DNA of 32,409 bases from Clostridia bacterium. Lineage in GTDB: Bacteria > Bacillota > Peptococcia > Peptococcales > BICA1-8. Shown in pieces: positions 8,546 through 16,412 of this stretch (position 1 is the first letter of the stretch; each line of letters opens with the position of its first letter). The notes below the pieces were generated by a model. The model was not told the origin of the DNA, made no database searches, and worked only from the letters and a program-made list of their open reading frames with translations. The stretch is taken from NCBI GenBank assembly GCA_012720075.1, contig JAAXZE010000050.1:1-32409 (forward strand). Direction: 5' to 3'. A program made the translations under genes and the position numbers.

Positions 8546-9805
8546 ATGAGTACAACAAATAAAAGCTCCCGAGAAATATCTTTGGAGCGGGCAGAGGTTT
8601 TGAGGAGTCGTATTGCACCTTATTTGGAAGCCAGTGAAAAAATTATGACAGGATTAAAACTACAGGCTGAAATTAAGGCGCGGCAGGAAAAAATCAAAGA
8701 AATTTTAGGGGCTACTGATGAAGATTGGAATGATTGGCATTGGCAAATAAGAAACAGAATCTCCGATTCTGAAACTTTGGCCAAATTCATTAAATTAACT
8801 GATAAACAGAAAGAAGATATTGATAATGTAGGTAAAAAATTCAGGTGGGCTGTATCTCCTTATTATCTTTCTTTAATTGACCCGGAAGGCGATCATTATA
8901 ATGATCCTATTTATTTGCAATCAATTCCAACTGGGCTGGAACTAGCAGATGGCATCGGTTGTGCCGATCCAATGGCTGAGGAATTCACTAATCCTGCCCC
9001 TTGCATTACCCGTAGATATCCCGATAGATTGATCATTAACGTTACCAACCAATGCGCCATGTATTGCAGACACTGTCAAAGAAGAAGAAACATCGGTGAA
9101 GTCGATGTTCCAAGAGCAAAAGAAGAGATTCAAGAAGCTCTTGATTATATCAGAAACCAACCGGAAATTAGAGATGTATTAATTACCGGGGGAGATCCCT
9201 TTACTCTGTCCGATGAATTTATAGATTGGATCCTTAGCGAACTTGATAAGATACCTCATATTGAATATAAACGGCTGGGTTCCAGAATGTTAGTTACTCT
9301 ACCCCAAAGGATAACTCCTGAGTTTTGCGAAATGCTTAAAAAGCACCATCCGGTATATGTAAATACCCATTTTAATAATCCGCTGGAAGTAACGGAAGAA
9401 TCTAAAAAAGCCTGTGAAATGCTGGCTAATGCCGGTGTGCCTTTGGGAAATCAAGCCGTTCTTTTGCGCAAGATCAATGATGATCCTTTTGTAATGAAAA
9501 AATTATGTCAAGAACTGCTTAAAATAAGAGTAAGGCCCTATTATATTTTCCATGCCAAAGGAGTTATTGGAACAACCCACTTTAGAACCAGTGTCGATAT
9601 TGGTATAGAAATAATGGAACATCTACGGGGATATACATCAGGGTTGGCAATACCGACCTTTATTATCAATGCTCCCGGTGGTAAAGGTAAAACTCCGATG
9701 TTGCCTGAATATTTAATTTCCCAGGGAAGAGATAAGATTACTATCAGAACTTGGGAAGGAGAAATCATAGAATATCCTAATAAGGACGCCGAATTTGATT
9801 TTTAA
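8546..9805 (+). CDS. eam: Glutamate 2,3-aminomutase (KamA-family radical SAM/PLP enzyme)
   Basis: The predicted reaction moves the alpha-amino group of L-glutamate to C3, giving beta-glutamate, using a [4Fe-4S] cluster, S-adenosylmethionine and PLP. The 419 residues carry the radical-SAM motif CX3CX2C (Cys170, Cys174, Cys177 in 'NQCAMYCRHCQRRR') and the PLP lysine, Lys382, in 'NAPGGKGKTP'. In lysine 2,3-aminomutase two aspartates (Asp293 and Asp330 of the Clostridium subterminale enzyme) hold the side-chain amine of lysine. Here the aligned residues are Lys338 ('FHAKG') and Asn375 ('IINAPGG'), 37 residues apart as in that enzyme. The same Lys/Asn pair marks glutamate 2,3-aminomutase of Clostridioides difficile. 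A lysine 2,3-aminomutase call is therefore unlikely. The ribosome site is AGGAGG, and a glutamate-type TAXI transporter follows. Confidence 0.85.
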   Translation: MSTTNKSSREISLERAEVLRSRIAPYLEASEKIMTGLKLQAEIKARQEKIKEILGATDEDWNDWHWQIRNRISDSETLAKFIKLTDKQKEDIDNVGKKFRWAVSPYYLSLIDPEGDHYNDPIYLQSIPTGLELADGIGCADPMAEEFTNPAPCITRRYPDRLIINVTNQCAMYCRHCQRRRNIGEVDVPRAKEEIQEALDYIRNQPEIRDVLITGGDPFTLSDEFIDWILSELDKIPHIEYKRLGSRMLVTLPQRITPEFCEMLKKHHPVYVNTHFNNPLEVTEESKKACEMLANAGVPLGNQAVLLRKINDDPFVMKKLCQELLKIRVRPYYIFHAKGVIGTTHFRTSVDIGIEIMEHLRGYTSGLAIPTFIINAPGGKGKTPMLPEYLISQGRDKITIRTWEGEIIEYPNKDAEFDF

Positions 9806-9889
9806 TTTTAAACAAGCAGAAAATTTTATTTTAGGGATAGAGACAGACAACCTGCAACTCCTTAATGAATTTTCTGTAATTTGTTTTTA

Positions 9890-9933
9890 TTGAATATTTT
9901 GTTTGCTTTTGGTAATATATTTTATATTACCAA
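9890..9933 (+). promoter_or_regulatory. Promoter overlapped by a perfect palindrome, upstream of the TAXI-TRAP genes
   Basis: TTGAAT (9890-9895), 17 bases, then TAATAT (9913-9918) form a plausible promoter. A palindrome with 11-bp arms, TTGGTAATATA (9909-9919) and TATATTACCAA (9923-9933), separated by TTT, overlaps the -10 and the expected start site. Only part of it would be transcribed, so it is more likely a DNA operator for a dimeric repressor than an RNA hairpin. The regulator is unknown. Confidence 0.55.
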
Positions 9934-9964
9934 TTAAAAAATATTAAATATAAGGGGGTATACA

Positions 9965-11005
9965 ATGAAGAGAAAACTAGCTTTACTATTGGTTTTACTG
10001 TTTGGTCTTAGTATTTTGTTAATGGGTTGCGGAGGACAAGACAAGACCGGTGGACAACAAGCTCAAGAACAACCAAAAGTAGAAAAGAAACAAATTAATA
10101 TCATTACCGGTTCTACCGGAGGTACCTATTTTGCTTTAGGAGGAGCAATGGCCAACACCTGGAATAAATTTTTGGATAATGTTCAGGTTACCAGCCAGCC
10201 CGGAGGCGCCTCTGTGGAAAGTATAAACAGAGTAAATGCCGGTGAAGTAGAATTAGGTATGGCAATGAATAATATCGCTGATGACGCATGGAACGGAAAA
10301 GGTTCTTTTAAAGAGCCCGCTAAAAATTTCCGTGCCATAGGTGTTATCTATCCTGAAGTTTATCAAGGTGTAGCATTGAAAAGCAGTGGTATAGTAAAAC
10401 TGGAAGATGTTAAAGGCAAGAGGGTAGCCGTAGGTCCTGTTGGTAGCGGTACTGTTGTGTTAACAGAAGCCGTTTTCACAGAAGCAGGATTGACCTTTGA
10501 TGATGTTAAAGCTTCCTATGACGCATTTGGTGATGCGTCCAGCAAGATGAAAGACGGTCAATTAGATGCCGCCTTTAACGTTTTGGCAGTTCCGGCTGCA
10601 GCCATTCAGGATATTATGACCTCCAGAGAAATTGAAATAATTGAAATTTCCGATGAAATATTTGAAAAATTAAAGGAAAAACATCCATTCTTTAGTCAAT
10701 ATATAATTCCAGCCGGCACTTATGGAAATGCCGAAGATAAAAAGACAGTAAACTGTGTAGCAGCATTATATGTTCGTCCTGACCTGCCCGAAGATTTGGT
10801 ATATGATCTAACAAAAGTATGGTATGAACAGACTGCCGATACTGCCGCAGCTCATGCTGCTGCTCAATGGTTGGCTGATGAAATGGCTGCCGGAAGATTG
10901 GAAACTGCAATTGATGGCATAACAACACCATTACACAAAGGAGCTTATAAATACTTTGTAGAAAAAGGTGTTAATGTTCCTGATTCAATTAAACCTATAG
11001 ACTAA
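9965..11005 (+). CDS. TAXI-family TRAP transporter solute-binding lipoprotein
   Basis: This is the extracytoplasmic substrate-binding subunit of a TRAP transporter that uses an ion gradient. The 346-residue protein has a lipoprotein signal peptide (lipobox MGC, Cys22) followed by a Gly/Gln-rich linker. The mature part begins 'INIITGSTGGTYFALGGAMA', the defining N-terminus of the TAXI family. Later segments 'GVALKSSGIVKLEDVKGKRVAVGPVGSGT' (in two parts) and 'DAAFNVLAVPAAAI' are also typical. A Thermus TAXI protein was crystallised with glutamate or glutamine, and others bind organic acids. Glutamate is attractive here because of the adjacent aminomutase, but substrate cannot be read from sequence. 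AAGGGGGTA precedes the ATG. Confidence 0.92.
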   Translation: MKRKLALLLVLLFGLSILLMGCGGQDKTGGQQAQEQPKVEKKQINIITGSTGGTYFALGGAMANTWNKFLDNVQVTSQPGGASVESINRVNAGEVELGMAMNNIADDAWNGKGSFKEPAKNFRAIGVIYPEVYQGVALKSSGIVKLEDVKGKRVAVGPVGSGTVVLTEAVFTEAGLTFDDVKASYDAFGDASSKMKDGQLDAAFNVLAVPAAAIQDIMTSREIEIIEISDEIFEKLKEKHPFFSQYIIPAGTYGNAEDKKTVNCVAALYVRPDLPEDLVYDLTKVWYEQTADTAAAHAAAQWLADEMAAGRLETAIDGITTPLHKGAYKYFVEKGVNVPDSIKPID

Positions 11006-11015
11006 TTAATTAAAT

Positions 11016-11063
11016 AGGGGGTGAAGGCCGAGGACTACCTAGCACTCGGCCTTCCTGTTAATG
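11016..11063 (+). promoter_or_regulatory. Hairpin between a Shine-Dalgarno sequence and the DUF1850 start codon
   Basis: AGGGGG (11016-11021) is the only good ribosome site near the ATG at 11061, but lies 39 bases before it. A perfect 10-bp stem, GAAGGCCGAG (11023-11032... counted from the G at 11023) with CTCGGCCTTC (11045-11054), fills the gap. If folded, the effective spacing from the last G to the ATG falls to about 7 bases. No T-run follows, so it is not a standard terminator. It may also protect the upstream binding-protein mRNA. Confidence 0.65.
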
Positions 11064-11588
11064 AAAGAAAAATATGCCTTATTATTTTTAATCATACTAA
11101 TACTATTTTTTCTTTTTTTATTTCCGGTTAATGTGCTGGAGGTAAGAATTGGAGAAACTGATGAACTGATCTATCAACAACCGGCAAAGGTCGGCGATTG
11201 TTTTGATATTCAATGGACTCACTCTGTGACACTGCGACCTGTAATAGAAACCTACCAGCTTGAAGCTCCAGGTAAAATTTCCATGGTAAAAATGGAGTTT
11301 GACGAATTTGGTCCCAATTTACCTGCCCACCCTGAATTTAATCAATATTGGATAATTGCTGACGGGAAGTATACGGTGATGGGGTATGATCTTGTTTTTG
11401 AAAGGGTTCCTGTGACTATTGGCGCCGTTGTTGCCGATCATACTTTAGTTTATAATGGAATTAAAACGCCTTTAAAGAACGTATACCGACCGGGAGGATA
11501 TGTGCAAATAGGTTTTACCAATAAAAAAATGGCCAAGTTCTTAATTGAGGAGGTTGAAATATGGCAGAAAAACCGAAAGAAGCAGTAG
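11061..11588 (+). CDS. DUF1850 protein, TAXI-TRAP partner
   Basis: This 175-residue protein has one N-terminal hydrophobic segment (about residues 5-24), then an extracytoplasmic domain with 'FDIQWTHSVTLRPVIETYQL' and 'DEFGPNLPAHPE', typical of DUF1850. Genes of this family are regularly found between the TAXI binding protein and the fused permease, as here, so a role in assembly or function of that transporter is inferred; the mechanism is unknown. There is no ordinary ribosome site just upstream; instead a hairpin separates AGGGGG from the ATG. The 3' end overlaps the permease gene by 28 bases, and the permease's GAGGAGG site lies within this gene. Confidence 0.85.
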   Translation: MKEKYALLFLIILILFFLFLFPVNVLEVRIGETDELIYQQPAKVGDCFDIQWTHSVTLRPVIETYQLEAPGKISMVKMEFDEFGPNLPAHPEFNQYWIIADGKYTVMGYDLVFERVPVTIGAVVADHTLVYNGIKTPLKNVYRPGGYVQIGFTNKKMAKFLIEEVEIWQKNRKKQ

Positions 11589-13555
11589 ATTTAAAGTTAA
11601 ACGAAGTTTTAGATGAACAAACATCAGAAGAAATACTTGCCAAATACGACAGAGAATTTGCCTTTCGTAGGTTGGATGGTTCCGTTGCTAAATTTATTTT
11701 TATTGTTTCTGTCCTTTGGTCACTCATGCAATTATATACCGCAGCCTTCGGGGTATTTCCTTCAACTTTGCAAAGGGCCCCCCATGTAGGTGTTGCTCTG
11801 GTTTTAATATTCTTGCTTTATCCTGCCAAGAGGGGAACAAAAAGCAATAAGATTCCATGGTATGATTATTTATTTTCCTTTTTAGGGTTTGCTGTGGCCG
11901 CATATCACGTTATTTTTTATAAGGAATTGGTTTGGCGTGCCGGATTATATACCGATCTGGATATGGTTGTAGGAATTATCGCAGTATTACTGATTTTAGA
12001 AGCTACCCGAAGATTGGCAGGACCGGTTATTGTATCTTTGGCGACATTCTTTTTGCTATATGCGTATTTTGGAAAGTATTTTCCGTCTTTTATGGCCCAT
12101 CCCGGTCTCAGTATAAAAAGGATCGCCGTGTTTCAATGGATTGGTACGGAAGGAATATTGGGAATACCTATCCAGGTATCTTCAACCTTTATATTTCTAT
12201 TTCTGTTATTTGCTACTTTTTTGAAAAAAACCGGTATTGGTGATTGGTTAACTGATATTGCTATAGGGCTAACAGGGGGTGCGGTAGGCGGTCCGGCAAA
12301 AGCCGCTGTAATTGCCAGCGCCTGTCAGGGAACGGTATCGGGCAGTTCCGTTGCCAATACGGTCGGAACCGGTTCTGTTACTATTCCTCTTATGAAAAGC
12401 GTAGGTTATCGCAAGGAGTTTGCCGGAGCAGTTGAAGCAACGGCTTCAACCGGCGGTCAATTAATGCCTCCTGTCATGGGAGCGGCAGCCTTTGTCATGG
12501 TAGAATTTTTAAATGTTCCTTATGTCAAAATAGCTTTAGCTGCAGCCATTCCTGCCTTGCTTTATTTTACCGGAATTTTTATTACCGTTCATTTAGAGGC
12601 ATTGAAATCCGGTTTGCATGGCATACCTAAAGAAAATTTGCCTAACTGGAAAGTACTGCTTAAGAAAAAATGGTTTTTAGCTACACCAATTGTTGGTATT
12701 GTCTATCTATTGGTAAAAGGCTATACAGCCATGATGGCAGCATTGGTAGCCATTATCTTATGTTTATTGGCTTCGATGATCTTAAAGGAAACTCGATTAT
12801 CTCCAAAAGATATTATTGAAGGACTGGCAGAAGGTGCCAGGTCTGCTTTGCCTGTTGTAGCAGCCTGTGCTACTGCAGGAATAATCGTAGGTATTATTAC
12901 CTTAACAGGCTTGGGAATGAAGATGGCCGGCGGAATCGTGGCATTAGCCGGAGGAAATATCTACTTGACCATGTTATTTACAATGTTTTGCTCACTAATT
13001 TTGGGAATGGGGGTTCCAACTACTGCCAACTATATCATTCAAGCAACAGTATCAGCTCCTGCTTTAGTACATTTAGGTGTAGAACCACTGGCTGCCCATC
13101 TGTTCGTATTTTATTTTGGCATTGTAGCTGATATAACACCTCCTGTCTGCTTAGCCGCTTTTGCCGGTTCAGGTATTGCCCAATCCGATCCTCTAAAAAC
13201 CGGCGTTGAAGCCTTTAAATTAGGTTTTGCAGCATATTTGGTACCATATATTTTTGCGTTATCACCAATATTAATACTTGTAAGACCCGAAGGAGCCTCA
13301 ACCTTTATGTTTATTGTCAATTTATTGTTAGCAGTAACTACGGCAATTATTGGAATGATGTGTATTGGAGCTTCGACTACGGGTTATTTTGTAACAAATG
13401 ATAAGTGGTATGAGAGGATTCTTCTGTTTATAGGCGGTATCACTTTGGTTAAACCTGGTATTTACACCGATTTATTTGGTTTAATTGTTTTAAGTACCAT
13501 CTACTTATTGCAGAAACGCCGTGTTAGAAATAAAGCCGGTGTACAGCCAGTTTAA
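11561..13555 (+). CDS. TRAP transporter fused DctQM-type permease (TAXI class)
   Basis: This 664-residue integral membrane protein combines the small (DctQ, 4TM) and large (DctM, 12TM) TRAP permease subunits in one chain. The N-terminal ~45 residues are soluble; about four helices follow (to about residue 150), then the large domain with conserved 'GTVSGSSVANTVGTGSVTIP' and 'EATASTGGQLMPPVMGAAAF' and, later, 'GMGVPTTANYII' and 'DITPPVCLAAFAGSGI', which are sites implicated in ion and substrate transport. It would work with the upstream TAXI protein. Its ATG has GAGGAGG 7 bases upstream and lies within the DUF1850 gene, so translation is probably coupled. Confidence 0.94.
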   Translation: MAEKPKEAVDLKLNEVLDEQTSEEILAKYDREFAFRRLDGSVAKFIFIVSVLWSLMQLYTAAFGVFPSTLQRAPHVGVALVLIFLLYPAKRGTKSNKIPWYDYLFSFLGFAVAAYHVIFYKELVWRAGLYTDLDMVVGIIAVLLILEATRRLAGPVIVSLATFFLLYAYFGKYFPSFMAHPGLSIKRIAVFQWIGTEGILGIPIQVSSTFIFLFLLFATFLKKTGIGDWLTDIAIGLTGGAVGGPAKAAVIASACQGTVSGSSVANTVGTGSVTIPLMKSVGYRKEFAGAVEATASTGGQLMPPVMGAAAFVMVEFLNVPYVKIALAAAIPALLYFTGIFITVHLEALKSGLHGIPKENLPNWKVLLKKKWFLATPIVGIVYLLVKGYTAMMAALVAIILCLLASMILKETRLSPKDIIEGLAEGARSALPVVAACATAGIIVGIITLTGLGMKMAGGIVALAGGNIYLTMLFTMFCSLILGMGVPTTANYIIQATVSAPALVHLGVEPLAAHLFVFYFGIVADITPPVCLAAFAGSGIAQSDPLKTGVEAFKLGFAAYLVPYIFALSPILILVRPEGASTFMFIVNLLLAVTTAIIGMMCIGASTTGYFVTNDKWYERILLFIGGITLVKPGIYTDLFGLIVLSTIYLLQKRRVRNKAGVQPV

Positions 13556-13564
13556 ATCAATTTA

Positions 13565-13600
13565 AAGCCTGCCGAAAAAATGTGCAGGCTTCCAATTTTA
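13565..13600 (+). terminator. Weak terminator or attenuator between the TRAP and kor genes
   Basis: A perfect 8-bp stem, AAGCCTGC (13565-13572) with GCAGGCTT (13584-13591), and an 11-base loop. It is followed by CCAATTTTA, a poor T-tract. It probably ends much of the TRAP transcript while allowing some readthrough into korDABC, for which no separate strong promoter is obvious. Confidence 0.55.
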
Positions 13601-13665
13601 ATGAAAGGATTTTTGAGTTATAAATAGAAATTTTGATTAATTTAATAAAAGTGGAGGTGGAGGAC

Positions 13666-13866
13666 TTGGCTGATAAACCACTGGACATTGATCAGAAGAG
13701 TTGTAAAGGCTGTGGTATCTGCTACTCTTTATGTCCCAAAAAAGCGATTACGGGAGACATTAGGGGGAAGGTGGTATTATCTGCGCCTGATCTGTGTTCC
13801 AGATGTGGAATTTGTGAATCCCATTGTCCTGATTATGCGATTTTTGTTAGGAGGGAGAAAAAATGA
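13666..13866 (+). CDS. korD: 2-oxoacid:ferredoxin oxidoreductase, delta (ferredoxin-like) subunit
   Basis: This is a 66-residue 2[4Fe-4S] ferredoxin-type subunit that passes electrons from the thiamine-pyrophosphate site to free ferredoxin. Both cluster motifs are complete: CKGCGICYSLCP (Cys13, 16, 19, 23) and CSRCGICESHCP (Cys44, 47, 50, 54). I chose TTG 13666 because GGAGG (13653-13657) lies 8 bases upstream and the product then begins just before the ferredoxin fold. An earlier in-frame TTG at 13633 has no ribosome site. The stop overlaps the start of korA in an ATGA arrangement, so the subunits are probably made in coupled fashion. Confidence 0.93.
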   Translation: MADKPLDIDQKSCKGCGICYSLCPKKAITGDIRGKVVLSAPDLCSRCGICESHCPDYAIFVRREKK

Positions 13867-14999
13867 AAAAGAGAAAAGCCAGATTAGTCCAGGGAAACCG
13901 TGCCTGCGCCGAGGGGGCACTGGCAGCTGGAGTGCGTTTTTTTGCCGGATATCCTATTACTCCCTCTACAGAAATTGCGGAAATAATGTCTGAGGAATTG
14001 CCCAAATTAGGCGGAAAATTTATCCAGATGGAAGATGAAATTGGCGGTATGACTTGTATCTTAGGCGCTGCTTTAACGGGCAAAAAAGTATTGACCGCTT
14101 CCAGTGGGCCCGGCATTTCATTGAAGCAAGAGGCTATCGGCTATGCCGCGCTGGCTGAAATTCCCTGTGTGATAGTCAATGTTCAAAGATTAGGACCCAG
14201 TACAGGTGGACCTACTTCAACGGCTCAGGGTGACATTATGCAAGCCCGTTGGGGTACCCATGGAGATCATCCAATAATAGCCTTATGTCCCTCCAGTGTT
14301 TATGAATGCTTTACATTAACGGTTACCGCTGTTAATTATGCTGAAAAATACCGGACACCGGTCTATGTGCTTTTAGATGAAATAATCGGTCATATGCGGG
14401 AAAAAGTCGAGTTTCCCGATATTAGTGAGCTAGAAATAATTGACCGCAAAAGGCCGGATTGCCCGCCTGTAGATTATCTCCCTTACAAAATAGATAAAAC
14501 CTTAATCCCGGCCATGGCAGATTTCGGAACAGGCTATAAATGGCATGTGACCGGTTTAATGCATGATGAAACGGGATTTCCTACAGGGAAGCCAGAAATA
14601 ATAGATGCCCAACTAAAAAGATTAATGAATAAAATTGAAAAATATGAAGATGAAATTCTTCTCTGGGAAGATATCGAAACCGATGATGCCGAAATATTAA
14701 TTGTTGCTTATGGAAGTACAGCGCGATCGGCTGTAGAGGCGGTAGAAAACTTAAGGACTGAAGGCATCAAGGTGGGCTTGTTCAGGCCAATTACCATCTG
14801 GCCTTTCCCGGAAAAAGCTTTGCGTTCCAAGTTGGAAAATGTTAAACATATTATTGTTCCGGAAATGAACTATGGTCAACTGTCATTGGAAGTAGAAAGG
14901 GTATGTAAGGATAAGGCTCCGGTTTCCGGATTATATAAAGTAAATAGTTTGCCCTTGTCTCCCAATGAAGTTATGGCCAAAGTCAGGGAGGTGTTATAA
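13863..14999 (+). CDS. korA: 2-oxoacid:ferredoxin oxidoreductase, alpha subunit
   Basis: Alpha subunit of the CoA-dependent enzyme that converts a 2-oxoacid to an acyl-CoA and CO2 with reduction of ferredoxin, a reaction that can also run backwards as a reductive carboxylation. The 378 residues include the pyrimidine-binding-domain motif 'GYPITPSTEIAE' near residue 30, 'MEDEIGGMTCILGAALTGKK', 'SSGPGISLKQE' and 'RLGPSTGGPTSTAQGD'. Separate delta, alpha, beta and gamma genes in this order are the korDABC layout. Substrate is uncertain: 2-oxoglutarate or branched-chain/aryl 2-oxoacids are both possible. GGAGGGAG precedes the ATG, and the stop overlaps the korB ATG by one base. Confidence 0.93.
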   Translation: MKKRKARLVQGNRACAEGALAAGVRFFAGYPITPSTEIAEIMSEELPKLGGKFIQMEDEIGGMTCILGAALTGKKVLTASSGPGISLKQEAIGYAALAEIPCVIVNVQRLGPSTGGPTSTAQGDIMQARWGTHGDHPIIALCPSSVYECFTLTVTAVNYAEKYRTPVYVLLDEIIGHMREKVEFPDISELEIIDRKRPDCPPVDYLPYKIDKTLIPAMADFGTGYKWHVTGLMHDETGFPTGKPEIIDAQLKRLMNKIEKYEDEILLWEDIETDDAEILIVAYGSTARSAVEAVENLRTEGIKVGLFRPITIWPFPEKALRSKLENVKHIIVPEMNYGQLSLEVERVCKDKAPVSGLYKVNSLPLSPNEVMAKVREVL

Positions 15000-15820
15000 T
15001 GCGTCCCGATTTGCAGCACTTGTTTAGAATGGAGAAACTTCCCCATATTTGGTGTCCAGGTTGTGGACATGGAATAATAACCAGAGCTATCGCTGAGGCT
15101 ATTAATGAATCCGGCATAGATTTGGATAAAACGGTAATTGTATCCGGAATAGGCTGTTCGTCCCGTGCTCCCGGGTATATGAATTTTGATACCCTCCATA
15201 CCCTTCATGGCCGTGCCTTGGCCTTTGCCACTGGCGTTAAACTGGCCAATCCTGAATTAAATGTTTTTGTTATTACCGGTGACGGTGATGCAACGGCAAT
15301 CGGCGGAAACCATTTTATTCATGCAGCCCGGAGAAATATTGACTTAACTGTAATCCTCTTTAATAACAATATCTATGGCATGACCGGAGGGCAGTATTCA
15401 CCCCTGACTCCGACGGGCAAAATGGCCGCAACATCTCCTTATGGCAATCCCGAAAATAATTTTGATGTAGCAGCATTAGCCATTGCTGCAGGAGCATCCT
15501 TTGTGGCTAGGGGAACGGCATTTCATGATAAGTTATTGGTTAATTCCATTAAAGAAGGTATCAAAAATAAAGGTTTTTCCTTGATTGAAGCTCTAAGCAT
15601 GTGTCCTACTTCTTATGGCCGGCGGAATAAAATGGGCTCTGCAGCAGATATGATCAAACACTTAAAAGATAATGCGGTGAATGTTGTTACAGCTCAAAAA
15701 CTGCCGCCGGAAAAACTGGAAGGCAAGTTCCTAATAGGTACTCTTCATTATAAACCATATCGTGAATTTACTGAAGAGTACGATAAATTAATTGCCCGGG
15801 TCCAAAAGGAGGGTAAATAA
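14999..15820 (+). CDS. korB: 2-oxoacid:ferredoxin oxidoreductase, beta (TPP-binding) subunit
   Basis: This 273-residue subunit carries thiamine pyrophosphate. Visible motifs are 'WCPGCGHGI' near residue 18 and 'GIGCSSRAPGYM', whose cysteines commonly ligate a cluster in this family, and the TPP/Mg motif 'GDGDATAIGGNHFIHAARRN' with the following 'LFNNNIYGMTGGQYSPLTP'. These are typical of Kor/Por-type beta subunits. It sits directly between korA and korC, each junction being a one-base TAATG overlap, so the three products are likely made in equal amounts. The TPP motif supports a 2-oxoacid oxidoreductase but does not identify the substrate. Confidence 0.93.
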   Translation: MRPDLQHLFRMEKLPHIWCPGCGHGIITRAIAEAINESGIDLDKTVIVSGIGCSSRAPGYMNFDTLHTLHGRALAFATGVKLANPELNVFVITGDGDATAIGGNHFIHAARRNIDLTVILFNNNIYGMTGGQYSPLTPTGKMAATSPYGNPENNFDVAALAIAAGASFVARGTAFHDKLLVNSIKEGIKNKGFSLIEALSMCPTSYGRRNKMGSAADMIKHLKDNAVNVVTAQKLPPEKLEGKFLIGTLHYKPYREFTEEYDKLIARVQKEGK

Positions 15821-16359
15821 TGAAACGATGGGAATTTAGATTGAGCGGAACCGGAGGACAGGGGCTTATTACAGCCGGAATCATTTTAGCGGAAGCAGCT
15901 GTCATTGAAGGAAAAGAAGTTGTTCAATCTCAAAGCTATGGACCGGAAGCAAGGGGTGGAGCCAGCAAAGCCGAGGTAATTATTGATACCAAAAAGATAA
16001 ATTATCCTAAAGTCGTAATTCCTGATGTTTTATTAGCCATGTCCCCTGAAGCGGCTCAAAAATACGGGTCGGAAATTAAAGAGGGCGGAACGATTATAGT
16101 TGATTCCAGTTTTATCGAAAATTTTGTTAATGAAAAAGCCAAGGTAATAAAAATACCTATCACTAAATTGGCCAAAGAGGAAATTGGAAAAACTTTTGTA
16201 GCCAATATTATTGCCGTTTCGGCATTAGTTGGTCTAACAAAAGTAGTTTCCTTTGAGGCATTAAAAGAAGCCGTTCTAAACCGGATACCGAAAGGAACCG
16301 AAGAAATAAATATCAAGGCCTTAGAAATAGGATGGCGATGGGCCCAAGAAAAAGTTTAA
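15820..16359 (+). CDS. korC: 2-oxoacid:ferredoxin oxidoreductase, gamma subunit
   Basis: This is a 179-residue gamma subunit. The N-terminus 'LSGTGGQGLITAGIILAEAA' is the family's glycine-rich hallmark, followed by 'QSQSYGPEARGGASKAEVII', also highly conserved. It completes the four-subunit complex with KorD, KorA and KorB. The gene ends 22 bases before a strong terminator, marking the end of the operon. No regulator gene is nearby. Confidence 0.92.
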   Translation: MKRWEFRLSGTGGQGLITAGIILAEAAVIEGKEVVQSQSYGPEARGGASKAEVIIDTKKINYPKVVIPDVLLAMSPEAAQKYGSEIKEGGTIIVDSSFIENFVNEKAKVIKIPITKLAKEEIGKTFVANIIAVSALVGLTKVVSFEALKEAVLNRIPKGTEEINIKALEIGWRWAQEKV

Positions 16360-16380
16360 AATTAAAATTTATATTTGAAT

Positions 16381-16412
16381 AAAGCCGACATGTGAAATGT
16401 CGGCTTTTTTTT
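16381..16412 (+). terminator. Terminator of the kor operon
   Basis: An 11-bp stem, AAAGCCGACAT (16381-16391) with ATGTCGGCTTT (16397-16407), a GTGAA loop, and an uninterrupted T-run to 16412. Strong intrinsic terminator. Confidence 0.92.

Noticed and set aside
8546-9805. Lysine 2,3-aminomutase (ablA/kamA) as the name of the radical-SAM gene
   Set aside because: Both lysine side-chain-binding aspartates are replaced (Lys338, Asn375) in the way described for glutamate 2,3-aminomutase, and no acetyltransferase partner is adjacent.
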